Positions 18,383 through 27,291 of a stretch of 64,000 bases of DNA are shown here, one piece after another. The notes beneath the pieces were generated by a model that was not told the origin of the DNA, did not search any database, and saw nothing but the letters and a program-made list of their open reading frames with translations. The stretch is from positions 620,001 through 684,000 of the forward strand of contig NZ_JAHSTT010000001.1 of the NCBI RefSeq assembly GCF_019145205.1, in the 5' to 3' direction. How positions within the stretch are numbered: position 1 is the stretch's first letter; each line of letters begins with the position of its first letter. The stretch is from Pseudomonas khavaziana. Its GTDB lineage: Bacteria > Pseudomonadota > Gammaproteobacteria > Pseudomonadales > Pseudomonadaceae. The translations under genes were made by a program, and so were the position numbers.

Positions 18383-20680
18383 ATGATTCGCACGCTGCCC
18401 GCCCTGTTTGCCTTGCTGTTCGCTGCGCCGTTGATGGCCGCGCCAGCGGGGCAACAAACGCTGTTCAACTTCGTCAGGCCTGCCGATGTGGTCAAAGTGG
18501 CGACCCAGGACGCCAGCCTGCCGCAATACAACGCCGAACAAACGCCCGAAGGCGAGGTGCTGCGCCGCATCACCTTCAACCCGGCGGCCGAGCCGAGCCT
18601 GGTGCTCAGTCCGCAAACCGGCGCTTGGGACTGGTCGCAATCCAGCGCCATGAGCCTGCGTATCCAAAGCGCCATGAACTGGGCGCTGACCCTCTACATC
18701 AAGGTGCAGAGCGCCGACGGCAAGACCCTGGTCAGCCGCGTCGACCTGCCGGCCGGACCGGCCCAGACCCTGCTGGTGCCGCTGCAAGCCAACTCGCCGC
18801 TGAGCCAGGGCATGAAGGCCGGCCCGCCGATGCCTGTCACCGTGGACGGCCAACGGGTGTTGCTGGCCGCAAGCGCCGGGGAAATCGACCGCAGCCAAGT
18901 GGTCTCGGTGACCCTGTCGATGATCAAGCCCAACGCCGCCCAAAGCATTTTGCTGGAGCGCTTCGGCGTGCAGGACAGCGAGCCGGTGTTGAAGGCCGCC
19001 TATAGCGAATTGGTCGACGCCTATGGTCAGTCGACCCGTGCGCGCTGGCCGGAAAAGGTCAGCAGCGATGACCAGCTCAAGGCTTTGGCCGCCAAGGAAC
19101 AGCAGCAGCTCAAGACCTGGCTGGCCGAGCGGGACAAATCCTCCCTGGACCCATATGGCGGCTGGAACAAAGGCCCGGCATTCGACGCCAGCGGCTTTTT
19201 CCGCACCGAGAAGCGCGATGGTCGCTGGTATCTGGTGACCCCCGACGGTCATCCGTTCTATTCCCTGGGCATCAACACCGTGGCACCGGACAACAGCCAG
19301 ACCTACGTGGCGGGGCGTGAATGGATGTTCGCGGCGCTGCCCAAGGCCGGCGAACCTTTCGACAAGTATTACGGCAGTGGCGACAACCGCACCGGCAACG
19401 GTGCCGGCGAAGGACGTGGCTTTGGCTCGGGCCGCTGGTACGATTTCTATGCAGCCAACCTGCAGCGCACTTATGGCGGTGAAGGTCTGGACCAGAAGCG
19501 CTGGGTCACCCATACCCTCGACCGCCTGCAAGCCTGGGGTTTCAACACCGTAGGCAACTGGAGCGACGCGGACTTGGCCACGGCCGACCGCGTGCCATAC
19601 ACCTTGCCGCTGTCGATTGTGGGTGACTATGCCAGCATCAGCACCGGCACCGACTGGTGGGGCGGCATGCCCGACCCGTTCGACCCACGCTTTGCGATGG
19701 CCACCGAACGCGCCGTGGCCATCGCCGCGCGCGATCACCGCGATGACCCATGGTTGATCGGCTTCTTTGCCGACAACGAGCTGGCCTGGGCCGGCCCAGG
19801 CGACGATCCAAAGTCCCGCTACGCCCTGGCCTACGGCACCTTGCGCATGACCACCGATGTGCCGGCCAAGCGCGCCTTCCTCAAGCAACTGCGCGACAAA
19901 TACCGCAACGAAGAAGGCCTGTCCAAAGCCTGGGGCATTCATTTGGCGGGCTGGGAGCTGATGGAAGACCCAGGCTTCGAGCCACCGATGCCCAACCCGG
20001 AGCACCCGGAGATCGAAGCCGACTTCAAGTATTTCCAGAAGACGTTTGCCGATGCCTACTTCAAGACCCTCTCTGACTCGCTGAAGTGGCATGCGCCCAA
20101 CCAGCTGTTGCTGGGCGGCCGTTTTGCAGTGAGCACCCCGGAAGCGGTGGCGTCGTGCGCACAGTATTGCGACGTGTTGAGCTTCAACATGTACACCCTC
20201 AAGCCCCAGGACGGTTATGACTTTGCCGCCCTGCGGGCATTGGACAAACCGGTACTGATCACCGAATTCAACTTTGGCTCTGCCGACCGTGGCCCGTTCT
20301 GGGGCGGCGTGACGCAACTGGCCCGTGAAGAAGACCGCGGCGCCGCTTACAGCGCTTTTCTCAAGCAGGCTATGGCCGAGCCGTCGATTGTCGGCGTGCA
20401 CTGGTTCCAGTACCTCGACCAGCCGGTGACCGGGCGTCTGCTGGATGGCGAAAACGGCCACTTCGGCCTTGTCGGTATCACCGATGTGCCGTTCCAGGGC
20501 TTCGTCGACAGCGTACGTAAAAGCAATCTTGCGGCAGTTGACCAATTGGGCAAGGCGGCCGAAAAAGCCAAGGCGGCCGGTGCCGTGCGTGAGCACGAAG
20601 GTGGCCGATCAGCCCAAGCGGGCAAAGGGGCCGGGCAGGGCGCCGGGCAGGCCGGTGGGCACTCTGGAAATGGCCATTGA
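18383..20680 (+). CDS. Secreted GH50/agarase-like glycoside hydrolase
   Basis: A 765-residue exported protein with signal peptide MIRTLPALFALLFAAPLMAAP. An N-terminal beta-sandwich (about residues 25-220) precedes a TIM-barrel of the clan GH-A type that reads GRWYLVTPDGHPFYSLGINT, as in GH50 beta-agarases. The likely acid/base is Glu466 (ADNELAWAG) and the nucleophile Glu628 (ITEFNFGSADRG). The C-terminus ends in a Lys/Ala/Gly-rich tail (about residues 715-765). The real start is 88 bases after dinG. Agar is unlikely to be the substrate in a soil or plant bacterium; a beta-galactan-like or self-made exopolysaccharide is possible, which is inference. Confidence 0.8.
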   Translation: MIRTLPALFALLFAAPLMAAPAGQQTLFNFVRPADVVKVATQDASLPQYNAEQTPEGEVLRRITFNPAAEPSLVLSPQTGAWDWSQSSAMSLRIQSAMNWALTLYIKVQSADGKTLVSRVDLPAGPAQTLLVPLQANSPLSQGMKAGPPMPVTVDGQRVLLAASAGEIDRSQVVSVTLSMIKPNAAQSILLERFGVQDSEPVLKAAYSELVDAYGQSTRARWPEKVSSDDQLKALAAKEQQQLKTWLAERDKSSLDPYGGWNKGPAFDASGFFRTEKRDGRWYLVTPDGHPFYSLGINTVAPDNSQTYVAGREWMFAALPKAGEPFDKYYGSGDNRTGNGAGEGRGFGSGRWYDFYAANLQRTYGGEGLDQKRWVTHTLDRLQAWGFNTVGNWSDADLATADRVPYTLPLSIVGDYASISTGTDWWGGMPDPFDPRFAMATERAVAIAARDHRDDPWLIGFFADNELAWAGPGDDPKSRYALAYGTLRMTTDVPAKRAFLKQLRDKYRNEEGLSKAWGIHLAGWELMEDPGFEPPMPNPEHPEIEADFKYFQKTFADAYFKTLSDSLKWHAPNQLLLGGRFAVSTPEAVASCAQYCDVLSFNMYTLKPQDGYDFAALRALDKPVLITEFNFGSADRGPFWGGVTQLAREEDRGAAYSAFLKQAMAEPSIVGVHWFQYLDQPVTGRLLDGENGHFGLVGITDVPFQGFVDSVRKSNLAAVDQLGKAAEKAKAAGAVREHEGGRSAQAGKGAGQGAGQAGGHSGNGH

Positions 20681-20761
20681 TTCATCGTTGACGGGTTCAC
20701 AAAACCGACAATGACTGGAACAATGTCGACCATTTCCTACAGTATTTTCAAGGCGGCTTAG

Positions 20762-21907
20762 GTGCAGATTCAGGGTCATTACGAGCTCCAGTTCGAAGCG
20801 GTACGCGAAGCCTTCGCCGCGCTGTTCGATGACCCCCAGGAGCGTGGTGCCGGGTTGTGCATCCAGATCGGCGGGCAAACCGTCGTCGACCTGTGGGCCG
20901 GTACTGCCGACAAGGACGGGGCCGAAGCCTGGCACAGCGACACTATTGTTAACCTGTTCTCTTGCACCAAGACCTTCACGGCCGTTACCGCCCTGCAGCT
21001 GGTGGCCGAAGGTAAGCTCAAGCTCGATGCGCCTGTGGCCGATTACTGGCCGGAATTTGCCGCGGCGGGCAAGGAAGCGATTACGCTGCGCCAGTTGCTC
21101 TGTCACCAGGCCGGGCTGCCGGCCATCCGCGAAATGCTGCCCACCGAAGCCCTCTACGACTGGCAATTGATGGTCGATACCCTGGCGGCCGAGGCTCCCT
21201 GGTGGACACCGGGCGAGGGGCATGGCTATGAGGCGATTACCTATGGTTGGCTGGTCGGCGAATTGCTCCGCCGTGCCGATGGGCGCGGGCCGGGGGAGTC
21301 TATCGTGGCGCGGGTCGCACGGCCCTTGGGGCTGGATTTTCATGTGGGTCTGGCGGATGAAGAGTTTTATCGTGTTGCCCACGTAGCTCGCAGTAAAGGC
21401 AATATGGGCGATGAAGCGGCACAACGATTACTTCAAGTAATGATGCGCGAACCTGCGGCAATGACCACACGTGCATTTGCCAATCCACCGTCTATTCTGA
21501 CCAGCACTAACAAGCCTGAATGGCGACGCATGCAGCAGCCCGCGGCTAATGGTCACGGTAATGCACGCAGCCTGGCCGGGTTTTATAGCGGATTGTTGGA
21601 CGGTAGTTTGCTGGAAAGCGACATGCTCGAACAATTGACCCGTGAACACAGTATCGGGCTGGATAAAACCTTATTGACCCAAACCCGTTTCGGCCTGGGC
21701 TGCATGTTGGATCAACCGCAGTTGTCCAATGCCACGTTCGGCCTGGGGCCACGCGCATTCGGGCATCCCGGGGCAGGCGGCTCAGTTGGGTTTGCCGACC
21801 CTGAACATGATGTCGCATTCGGTTTTGTGACTAATACCCTGGGCCCTTACGTACTTATGGACCCGCGTGCACAGAAGTTGGTCGGAATATTGGCCGGTTG
21901 TCTATAA
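20762..21907 (+). CDS. EstB-type serine hydrolase (beta-lactamase family, class C fold)
   Basis: A 381-residue cytoplasmic serine hydrolase. The SxxK motif is SCTK near residue 69 (nucleophile Ser and general base Lys), and the second motif is the Tyr in GYEAITYGWLVGELL near residue 155. No signal peptide is seen, which favours an esterase of the EstB group over a true beta-lactamase. The start is GTG at 20762, giving MQIQGHYELQFEAVREAF, a family-typical N-terminus. It has an isolated position 81 bases after the glycosidase gene. The substrate is unknown; short-chain esters are usual for the family. Confidence 0.82.
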   Translation: MQIQGHYELQFEAVREAFAALFDDPQERGAGLCIQIGGQTVVDLWAGTADKDGAEAWHSDTIVNLFSCTKTFTAVTALQLVAEGKLKLDAPVADYWPEFAAAGKEAITLRQLLCHQAGLPAIREMLPTEALYDWQLMVDTLAAEAPWWTPGEGHGYEAITYGWLVGELLRRADGRGPGESIVARVARPLGLDFHVGLADEEFYRVAHVARSKGNMGDEAAQRLLQVMMREPAAMTTRAFANPPSILTSTNKPEWRRMQQPAANGHGNARSLAGFYSGLLDGSLLESDMLEQLTREHSIGLDKTLLTQTRFGLGCMLDQPQLSNATFGLGPRAFGHPGAGGSVGFADPEHDVAFGFVTNTLGPYVLMDPRAQKLVGILAGCL

Positions 21908-22050
21908 ACCCCTTGCTGTTTCACAATTTTTTGTTACAAAGGCAAGTATAAGAAAGATGCTGAACGACACGTTGTAACTTGAATGTTCTTAAGCGTCGGT
22001 TTAACGGGTCACGAGACCCCCCTGGTTTTTTCTCATTTTGTGGATATCTC

Positions 22051-23202
22051 ATGTTATCGAACAAGTCCTTGGCACTGGCGCTGTGCCTCACTATTACGGG
22101 TTGCGCACAAACTCCCCAAAATGATGCCGAAGGTGGGCATTGGTGGTCATTCGGATCGGACAAGACTGCGACCAAGGACGCAGTGTCCCAAACCGACGCC
22201 AAGCCCGATGCCAAGCCTGCCGCGGGCGCCAAGCCTGTTGAGCCCGTCGCTGCTGCTGCTGCACCCGCTCCAGCTGCCAAGGCTGACACCGGCTACAGTT
22301 GGTGGCCGTTCTCCACCAAGAGTGCCGAAGAAAAGGCCGCCGATGCCAAGGCTGACCTGAAAGCCGACCTCAAGGCCGCCACCCCGACGTCGGACGCGGC
22401 GCCTGTGGTCGCCAAGACCGACACCGGGCCTCACTGGTGGTGGCCGTTCGAAAGCAAGCCAAAGCCCTTGGCCAAGGTCGACGTGACCAACGTGCAGATG
22501 CCTGACCCGAAAATCACCCAAGCCTGGCTGGATGACTACGAACCACGCCTGCGTGAGGCCATCAAGGGCAGTACCCTGCAACTTGAGCGTCGCGACAACG
22601 TGCTGGTAGTGATTGCCCCTGTCGACGGTTCCTACAACCCGAAGCGCCCGGCGATGTTGCTGCCGGTGACCCTGGGCCCGTTCACCCGTGTAGCCAAGGC
22701 TGTCGAGGCTGATCCCAAGACTGCCGTACTGGTCCTGGGCCACGTCGACGCCACTGGCAGCGCGCCGGCTAGCCAGGCGTTGAGCAAGGAACGTGCGCAG
22801 TCGATTGCGTCGATTTTCAGCCTCAGTGGTTTGAAGCAGGATCGCCTGATGCTGCGTGGCATGGGCGACCTTATGCCGCGTGCCGCCAACGACAGCAATC
22901 AGGGCCGTGCGCTGAATCGTCGCATGGAAATCATGTTCACTCAGCGTACAACGATGTTGGCACTGCTGAGCAAGTACAACTCGGGCAAGACCCCGCCTGT
23001 TGCTGAAATGGTTGCCGTGCAAGATGTTCCAGCCCCGGCACCCGCGGCCAAGGCAAAAGCGCCAGCCAAAAAGGCCCCGGCCAAGAAAGCTGCTGCCAAG
23101 CCCGCGGCTAAAAAGGCCGCAGCCAAACCGGCAGCGAAGAAACCCGCTGCGGCCAAAGCCAAGGCTGCTGCACCCGCTTCGAACGACCAGGCGAAGAACT
23201 GA
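22051..23202 (+). CDS. OmpA-domain lipoprotein with triple WWPF motif and Lys/Ala/Pro tail
   Basis: A 383-residue protein with signal MLSNKSLALALCLTITGC (lipobox Cys18). An Ala/Lys-rich N-terminal region carries three spaced aromatic motifs: HWWSFGSDK, SWWPFSTKS and HWWWPFESK. An OmpA-like peptidoglycan-binding domain follows (about residues 190-310, VLGHVDATGSAPASQALSKER and GRALNRRMEI). The last 50 residues are AlgP/histone H1-like repeats of the type KKAPAKKAAAKPAAK. It lies 27 bases before pdxH and may be co-transcribed. The likely role is anchoring the outer membrane to peptidoglycan; the basic tail is unusual for such a protein. Confidence 0.82.
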   Translation: MLSNKSLALALCLTITGCAQTPQNDAEGGHWWSFGSDKTATKDAVSQTDAKPDAKPAAGAKPVEPVAAAAAPAPAAKADTGYSWWPFSTKSAEEKAADAKADLKADLKAATPTSDAAPVVAKTDTGPHWWWPFESKPKPLAKVDVTNVQMPDPKITQAWLDDYEPRLREAIKGSTLQLERRDNVLVVIAPVDGSYNPKRPAMLLPVTLGPFTRVAKAVEADPKTAVLVLGHVDATGSAPASQALSKERAQSIASIFSLSGLKQDRLMLRGMGDLMPRAANDSNQGRALNRRMEIMFTQRTTMLALLSKYNSGKTPPVAEMVAVQDVPAPAPAAKAKAPAKKAPAKKAAAKPAAKKAAAKPAAKKPAAAKAKAAAPASNDQAKN

Positions 23203-23229
23203 GCCGTTGAACCACGAGGATAAAGCCGC

Positions 23230-23877
23230 ATGACCCAGGCACTGGCCGATATGCGCCGTGACTACACACGGGACGGTTTGAGCGAGGCCCAGGCCCCGGA
23301 CGAACCGTTTGCATTGTTCCACCAATGGTTTGGCGACGCGGTGAAAACCGAACAGCCACCGGTGGAGGCCAATGCCATGACCCTGGCGACGGTCGACCAG
23401 GACGGTCGCCCGCACTGTCGTATCCTGTTGCTCAAGGGCCTGGATGCACAGGGCTTTACCTTCTTCACCAACTATCAGAGCGCCAAGGGTGAGCAACTCG
23501 CGGCGCGGCCGTTTGCGGCCATGACCTTCTTCTGGCCGACCCTGGAACGCCAGGTGCGCATTGAAGGGCGCGTGGTCAAGGTCACCCCTGAAGAGTCGGA
23601 CGCCTATTACCAGGTACGTCCTTTGGGCAGCCGCCTGGGGGCTTGGGCTTCTCCACAGAGCCAGGTCATTCGTGACCGCGAGGAACTGCAGGAACTGCTC
23701 AAGGCCACGGAACAGCGTTTCAGTGATACCCAGCCCGACTGCCCTGAGCATTGGGGTGGGTACCGTTTGCTGCCCGAGCGCATCGAGTTCTGGCAAGGCC
23801 GCGCCAGCCGCCTGCATGACCGCCTCAACTATCGTCTGCAAGGGGCTCAATGGTCCCGCGAGCGCCTGGCGCCCTGA
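23230..23877 (+). CDS. pdxH: Pyridoxine/pyridoxamine 5'-phosphate oxidase
   Basis: An FMN enzyme that oxidises pyridoxine- or pyridoxamine-5'-phosphate to pyridoxal phosphate, the last step of vitamin B6 synthesis and salvage. It is 215 residues, the usual length. Family blocks are [22 protein letters not shown] (FMN binding), [27 protein letters not shown] and the C-terminal signature [15 protein letters not shown]. The ATG at 23230 sits 27 bases after the OmpA-like gene, with GAGG about nine bases upstream. Confidence 0.95.
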   Translation: MTQALADMRRDYTRDGLSEAQAPDEPFALFHQWFGDAVKTEQPPVEANAMTLATVDQDGRPHCRILLLKGLDAQGFTFFTNYQSAKGEQLAARPFAAMTFFWPTLERQVRIEGRVVKVTPEESDAYYQVRPLGSRLGAWASPQSQVIRDREELQELLKATEQRFSDTQPDCPEHWGGYRLLPERIEFWQGRASRLHDRLNYRLQGAQWSRERLAP

Positions 23878-24140
23878 GCCTCACCTTTCGTCATCCCGCC
23901 TGAATCAAAGCTATTGCGCTGGAGTCCCTGATCAAGAGACCTCGGTGCTTTCGGCTGCGCGGCTACACTGATCAAACAGGTCGGCATCGTTCGGTGCCAT
24001 AACCTTGGTTACCGTTCGTCGAGTTTTCTGGTGCTTGCAGTCTGTACTCAGGCTGAATGAAAACAATTTTTTGCCTGGCTTGCCGTGACAGGCGCCAAGC
24101 CAGAGCGTTTAATGAATACCTGTCCTTTGGAGTTGATGCT

Positions 24141-24605
24141 ATGCGTAAGTCCGTTTTACTAGTTGCCTGCTTTACCACCCTGTCGTTGCTCCTGGGTGGC
24201 TGCGCCTCGAGTCTGACCGGCGACTCGTACTCTCGCGATGAGGCGCGTCGTGTACAGACCGTGCGCATGGGCACCATCGAATCCCTGCGTCCGGTGAAAA
24301 TCGAAGGCACCAAGACCCCAATCGGCGGCGCCGCAGGCGCAGTCATCGGCGGCGTTGGCGGCAGCGCCATCGGTGGCGGCCGTGGCAGCATCGTCACCGC
24401 GGTGATCGGCGCGGTCGCTGGTGGCCTGTTGGGCTCGGCCACAGAAGAAGGCCTGACCCGTACCCAGGGTGTGGAAATCACCGTTCGCGAAGACGACGGC
24501 AGCATGCGTGCCTACGTACAAGCCGTGCAGGAAAATGAAATCTTCCGCATCGGCGACCGCGTACGCATCATGACCGTTGACGGTACCAGCCGCGTTACCC
24601 GCTAA
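24141..24605 (+). CDS. SlyB/PcpY-like glycine-zipper outer-membrane lipoprotein
   Basis: A 154-residue lipoprotein with signal MRKSVLLVACFTTLSLLLGGC (Cys21). Residues about 55-105 form a glycine-zipper 2TM domain (GGAAGAVIGGVGGSAIGGGRG, then VIGAVAGGLLGSATEEG). A C-terminal small domain ITVREDDGSMRAYVQAVQ follows. This is the SlyB/Rickettsia 17-kDa antigen family, which supports outer-membrane integrity under envelope stress. A strong terminator follows directly. The 263-base gap upstream holds no other gene. Confidence 0.85.
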   Translation: MRKSVLLVACFTTLSLLLGGCASSLTGDSYSRDEARRVQTVRMGTIESLRPVKIEGTKTPIGGAAGAVIGGVGGSAIGGGRGSIVTAVIGAVAGGLLGSATEEGLTRTQGVEITVREDDGSMRAYVQAVQENEIFRIGDRVRIMTVDGTSRVTR

Positions 24606-24624
24606 GCGCTAGCGAGCAGGCAAA

Positions 24625-24661
24625 GAAAAACCCCAGCCGGGTGACCGGTTGGGGTTTTTTT
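24625..24661. terminator. Bidirectional intrinsic terminator
   Basis: A hairpin with arms aaaaaccccagccgg and ccggttggggttttt, a GTGA loop and a T run on the right side and an A run on the left. It can end transcription of the lipoprotein gene on the plus strand and of nhaA on the minus strand. Confidence 0.9.
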
Positions 24662-24680
24662 ATGTTGTTTTCCCAGAGGG

Positions 24681-25856
24681 TCAGGCTTTCTTGCGACTCG
24701 CCATTGCCGTCACCGCGTACCCGATAAAGGCTGCCAGGATCGACCCGGTCAGAATCCCCATGCGGTCCTCACCGGCAAACTCACTGGCGCCCGGCACAAA
24801 TGCGAGGGAGCCGACAAACAGGCTCATGGTGAAGCCGATTCCGCACAGGATCGCCACGCCAAGCACCTGGCCCCAGTTGGCGCCGCTCGGCAGCGAGGCA
24901 ATGCCGGTCTTGATCGCCATCCAGGTCAGGCCGAACACACCGACTGTCTTGCCGATCAACAGGCCGGCGGCGATGCCCATGGGCACGTGGTGGGTGAAGC
25001 TGTCCAGGCTGACGCCGCTGAGGGAGACGCCAGCATTGGCGAATGCGAAGAGCGGCAGGATGGCGTAGGCCACCCACGGGTGCAGGGCGTGTTCCAGGGT
25101 CAGCAGCGGTGAGGTTTCGGCATTTTTGGTGCGCAGTGGAATGCAGAACGCCAGGGTCACCCCGGCCAGCGTGGCATGCACACCGCTCTTGAGTACACAC
25201 ACCCACAGGATCAGGCCGATGATCAGGTAGGGCCCAAGCTTGATCACGCCCAGGCGGTTCATCGTAATCAAGGCAATCAGGCAAGCACCCGCGCCAGCCA
25301 GGGATGCGCCGGACAAGTCGGCGGAATAGAACAACGCAATGACGATGATGGCACCGAGGTCGTCAATAATTGCCAGGGTCATCAGGAACAGCTTCAGCGA
25401 CACCGGTACGCGCTTGCCCAGCAGGGCCAGGACACCCAGGGCGAACGCAATATCCGTGGCCATGGGGATCGCCCAGCCGGCGAGGGCGGCGGGGTTGTCC
25501 TTGTTCAGCGCCCAGTAGATCAGTGCCGGCACCACCATGCCGCCGATGGCTGCTGCGCCGGGCAGTACCACTTGGGAGGGCTTGGACAGGTGGCCGTCGA
25601 GGAGTTCGCGCTTGACCTCCAGGCCGATCAACAGGAAGAACAGGGCCATCAGGCCGTCGTTGATCCACAGCAGCGCCGGCTTGGCGATGGTCAGCGCCCC
25701 CACCTGTGTGACCACCGGGGTCTCGAGGAAGGCGTTGTACAGATGCGACAGCGGCGAGTTGTTAATGATCAGCGCCAAGGCGGCAGCGGCGATCAGCAAC
25801 AGGCCACTGGCGGCTTCCAGCTGGAAGAAACGGGTAAAAGTGCTACGCAGAGGCAA
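24681..25856 (-). CDS. nhaA: Na+/H+ antiporter NhaA
   Basis: An electrogenic inner-membrane antiporter exchanging two protons for one sodium ion in pH and salt homeostasis. It is 391 residues with about twelve transmembrane segments. Diagnostic sequences are [20 protein letters not shown] (helix IV, essential Asp and Thr) and [17 protein letters not shown] (helix V, the Asp-Asp pair of the ion site). No C-terminal extension is present. It stands alone, convergent with the SlyB-like gene across a shared terminator. Confidence 0.95.
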   Translation of the reverse strand: MPLRSTFTRFFQLEAASGLLLIAAAALALIINNSPLSHLYNAFLETPVVTQVGALTIAKPALLWINDGLMALFFLLIGLEVKRELLDGHLSKPSQVVLPGAAAIGGMVVPALIYWALNKDNPAALAGWAIPMATDIAFALGVLALLGKRVPVSLKLFLMTLAIIDDLGAIIVIALFYSADLSGASLAGAGACLIALITMNRLGVIKLGPYLIIGLILWVCVLKSGVHATLAGVTLAFCIPLRTKNAETSPLLTLEHALHPWVAYAILPLFAFANAGVSLSGVSLDSFTHHVPMGIAAGLLIGKTVGVFGLTWMAIKTGIASLPSGANWGQVLGVAILCGIGFTMSLFVGSLAFVPGASEFAGEDRMGILTGSILAAFIGYAVTAMASRKKA

Positions 25857-26072
25857 GGGATGCTCTCCATTCCAGGTTCAATAGGTGGGTACCCTAACCC
25901 GTACTGTTAGTTGTTAAAACAAAAGTTATATTCTTATTTGTTATAAAAAACTGGCCGGGTTGTCGACGCGCCAAAGACTAGCAATTGTGTGTCCAATTGA
26001 GTCGTTACTGTATCTGTGTGGAGTGAAGGAAACATCCTAAGATCGAGACTGAAAACCTTTAGAGAACTCATC

Positions 26073-27167
26073 ATGAGCGACCACCGTACCTGGGCCCGCG
26101 AAGCCATTCGCATCATTGAAGCGGACTTCCAGCGGAGCGCCGATACCCATCTGATTCCATTGCCGCTGCCCGGGTTGCCCGGCATCGAGTTGTACTTCAA
26201 GGACGAGTCCAGCCACCCCACAGGCAGCCTGAAACACCGGCTGGCCCGCTCGCTGTTTTTGTACGCGCTGTGCAATGGCTGGCTCAAGCCGGGCGCCCCG
26301 GTGATCGAAGCGTCCAGCGGTTCTACGGCCATCTCTGAAGCTTACTTCGCTCGCCTGTTGGGGTTGCCGTTCATTGCCGTCATGCCGGCCACCACCTCCC
26401 AGGAGAAAATCGCCCAGATCGCCTTCTACGGCGGCAAGAGCCATCTGGTCCAGGACCCGACGCAGATCTATGCCGAATCCGAACGCCTGGCCCAGGAAAG
26501 TGGTGGTCACTTCATGGACCAGTTCACCTACGCCGAACGTGCTACCGACTGGCGTGCGAACAACAACATCGCCGAGTCGATCTTCCAGCAGATGCGTTTT
26601 GAACAGCACCCGGAGCCCAACTGGTTGATTTCCAGCCCCGGCACCGGCGGTACCACCGCCACGCTGGGTCGTTATGTGCGTTATCGCCAGCATTGCACCC
26701 GCGTGCTGTGTGCCGATGCCGAACGTTCGGTGTTCTTCGACTTCTACCAGAGCGGCGACGCCAACCTGCGCCTGGACTGTGGCTCACGGATCGAAGGGAT
26801 TGGTCGGCCGCGAGTGGAAGCGTCGTTTCTGCCTGCGGTGATTGATGCGATGGTCAAGGTGCCGGACGCCTTGTCATTGGCGGCCATGCATTACTTGGCT
26901 GGGCGTTTGGGACGACGGGTCGGCGGTTCCAGCGGGACCAACCTGATCGGCGCCTTGATAGCGGCGCAACAGATGAAAGCGGCCGGGGCGTCGGGGTCGA
27001 TCGTGGCGATCTTGTGTGATGGCGGCGAGCGTTATGCCACGACCTATTACGATCAGGCGTGGTTGGCGGGGCAGGGGTATGAGCTGGAAGGGTTGATTGC
27101 GGCGGTGGCGGCGAGTGTCGAGCGCGGTGAACCGTTGCCCAACACTATCCTGCGCGCCAATATCTGA
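26073..27167 (+). CDS. PLP-dependent cysteine synthase-like enzyme
   Basis: A fold-type II PLP enzyme of 364 residues. The PLP lysine is in [12 protein letters not shown] near residue 53, where cysteine synthases usually have SxKDR. The phosphate-binding glycine loop is [16 protein letters not shown] near residue 195, and [19 protein letters not shown] is the substrate loop. Known relatives are annotated as cysteine synthase, D-cysteine desulfhydrase or cystathionine beta-synthase-like proteins, and the exact reaction cannot be set. The start at 26073 is chosen because the family begins just before [10 protein letters not shown]. The upstream region from 25900 is AT-rich with TATATT and TATAAA, likely promoter. 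Confidence 0.82.
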   Translation: MSDHRTWAREAIRIIEADFQRSADTHLIPLPLPGLPGIELYFKDESSHPTGSLKHRLARSLFLYALCNGWLKPGAPVIEASSGSTAISEAYFARLLGLPFIAVMPATTSQEKIAQIAFYGGKSHLVQDPTQIYAESERLAQESGGHFMDQFTYAERATDWRANNNIAESIFQQMRFEQHPEPNWLISSPGTGGTTATLGRYVRYRQHCTRVLCADAERSVFFDFYQSGDANLRLDCGSRIEGIGRPRVEASFLPAVIDAMVKVPDALSLAAMHYLAGRLGRRVGGSSGTNLIGALIAAQQMKAAGASGSIVAILCDGGERYATTYYDQAWLAGQGYELEGLIAAVAASVERGEPLPNTILRANI

Positions 27168-27180
27168 CCCACCGCAAATC

Positions 27181-27277
27181 AAAATGTGGGAGGGGGCTTG
27201 CTCCCGATTACGGTGTGTCAGTCAAAAATACTGTGACTGAACCACTGCTATCGGGAGCAAGCCCCCTCCCACATTTT
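27181..27277. repeat. REPIN (GGGGCTTGCTCCCGAT family)
   Basis: Arms aaaatgtgggagggggcttg and its inverted copy ending at 27277 enclose a tcag/ctga inner dyad. It fills the gap between two convergent genes and could act as their shared terminator. Confidence 0.9.
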
Positions 27278-27291
27278 ATATTGCGGTGTGC

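Noticed and set aside
18353..20596. Very long open frame (747 codons) antisense to the GH50-like gene
   Set aside because: It mirrors the codon structure of the sense gene in a high-GC region, has no recognisable domain and no ribosome site. The plus-strand protein has a signal peptide and catalytic motifs.
20762..21907. Class C beta-lactamase (AmpC-like resistance gene)
   Set aside because: No signal peptide is present and the SxxK context is of the EstB esterase type; such proteins do not normally confer resistance.
22147..23850. 567-codon minus-strand frame over the OmpA-like gene and pdxH
   Set aside because: Its length comes from the Ala/Lys-rich repeats of the sense strand; it crosses two well-supported genes and shows no family motif.
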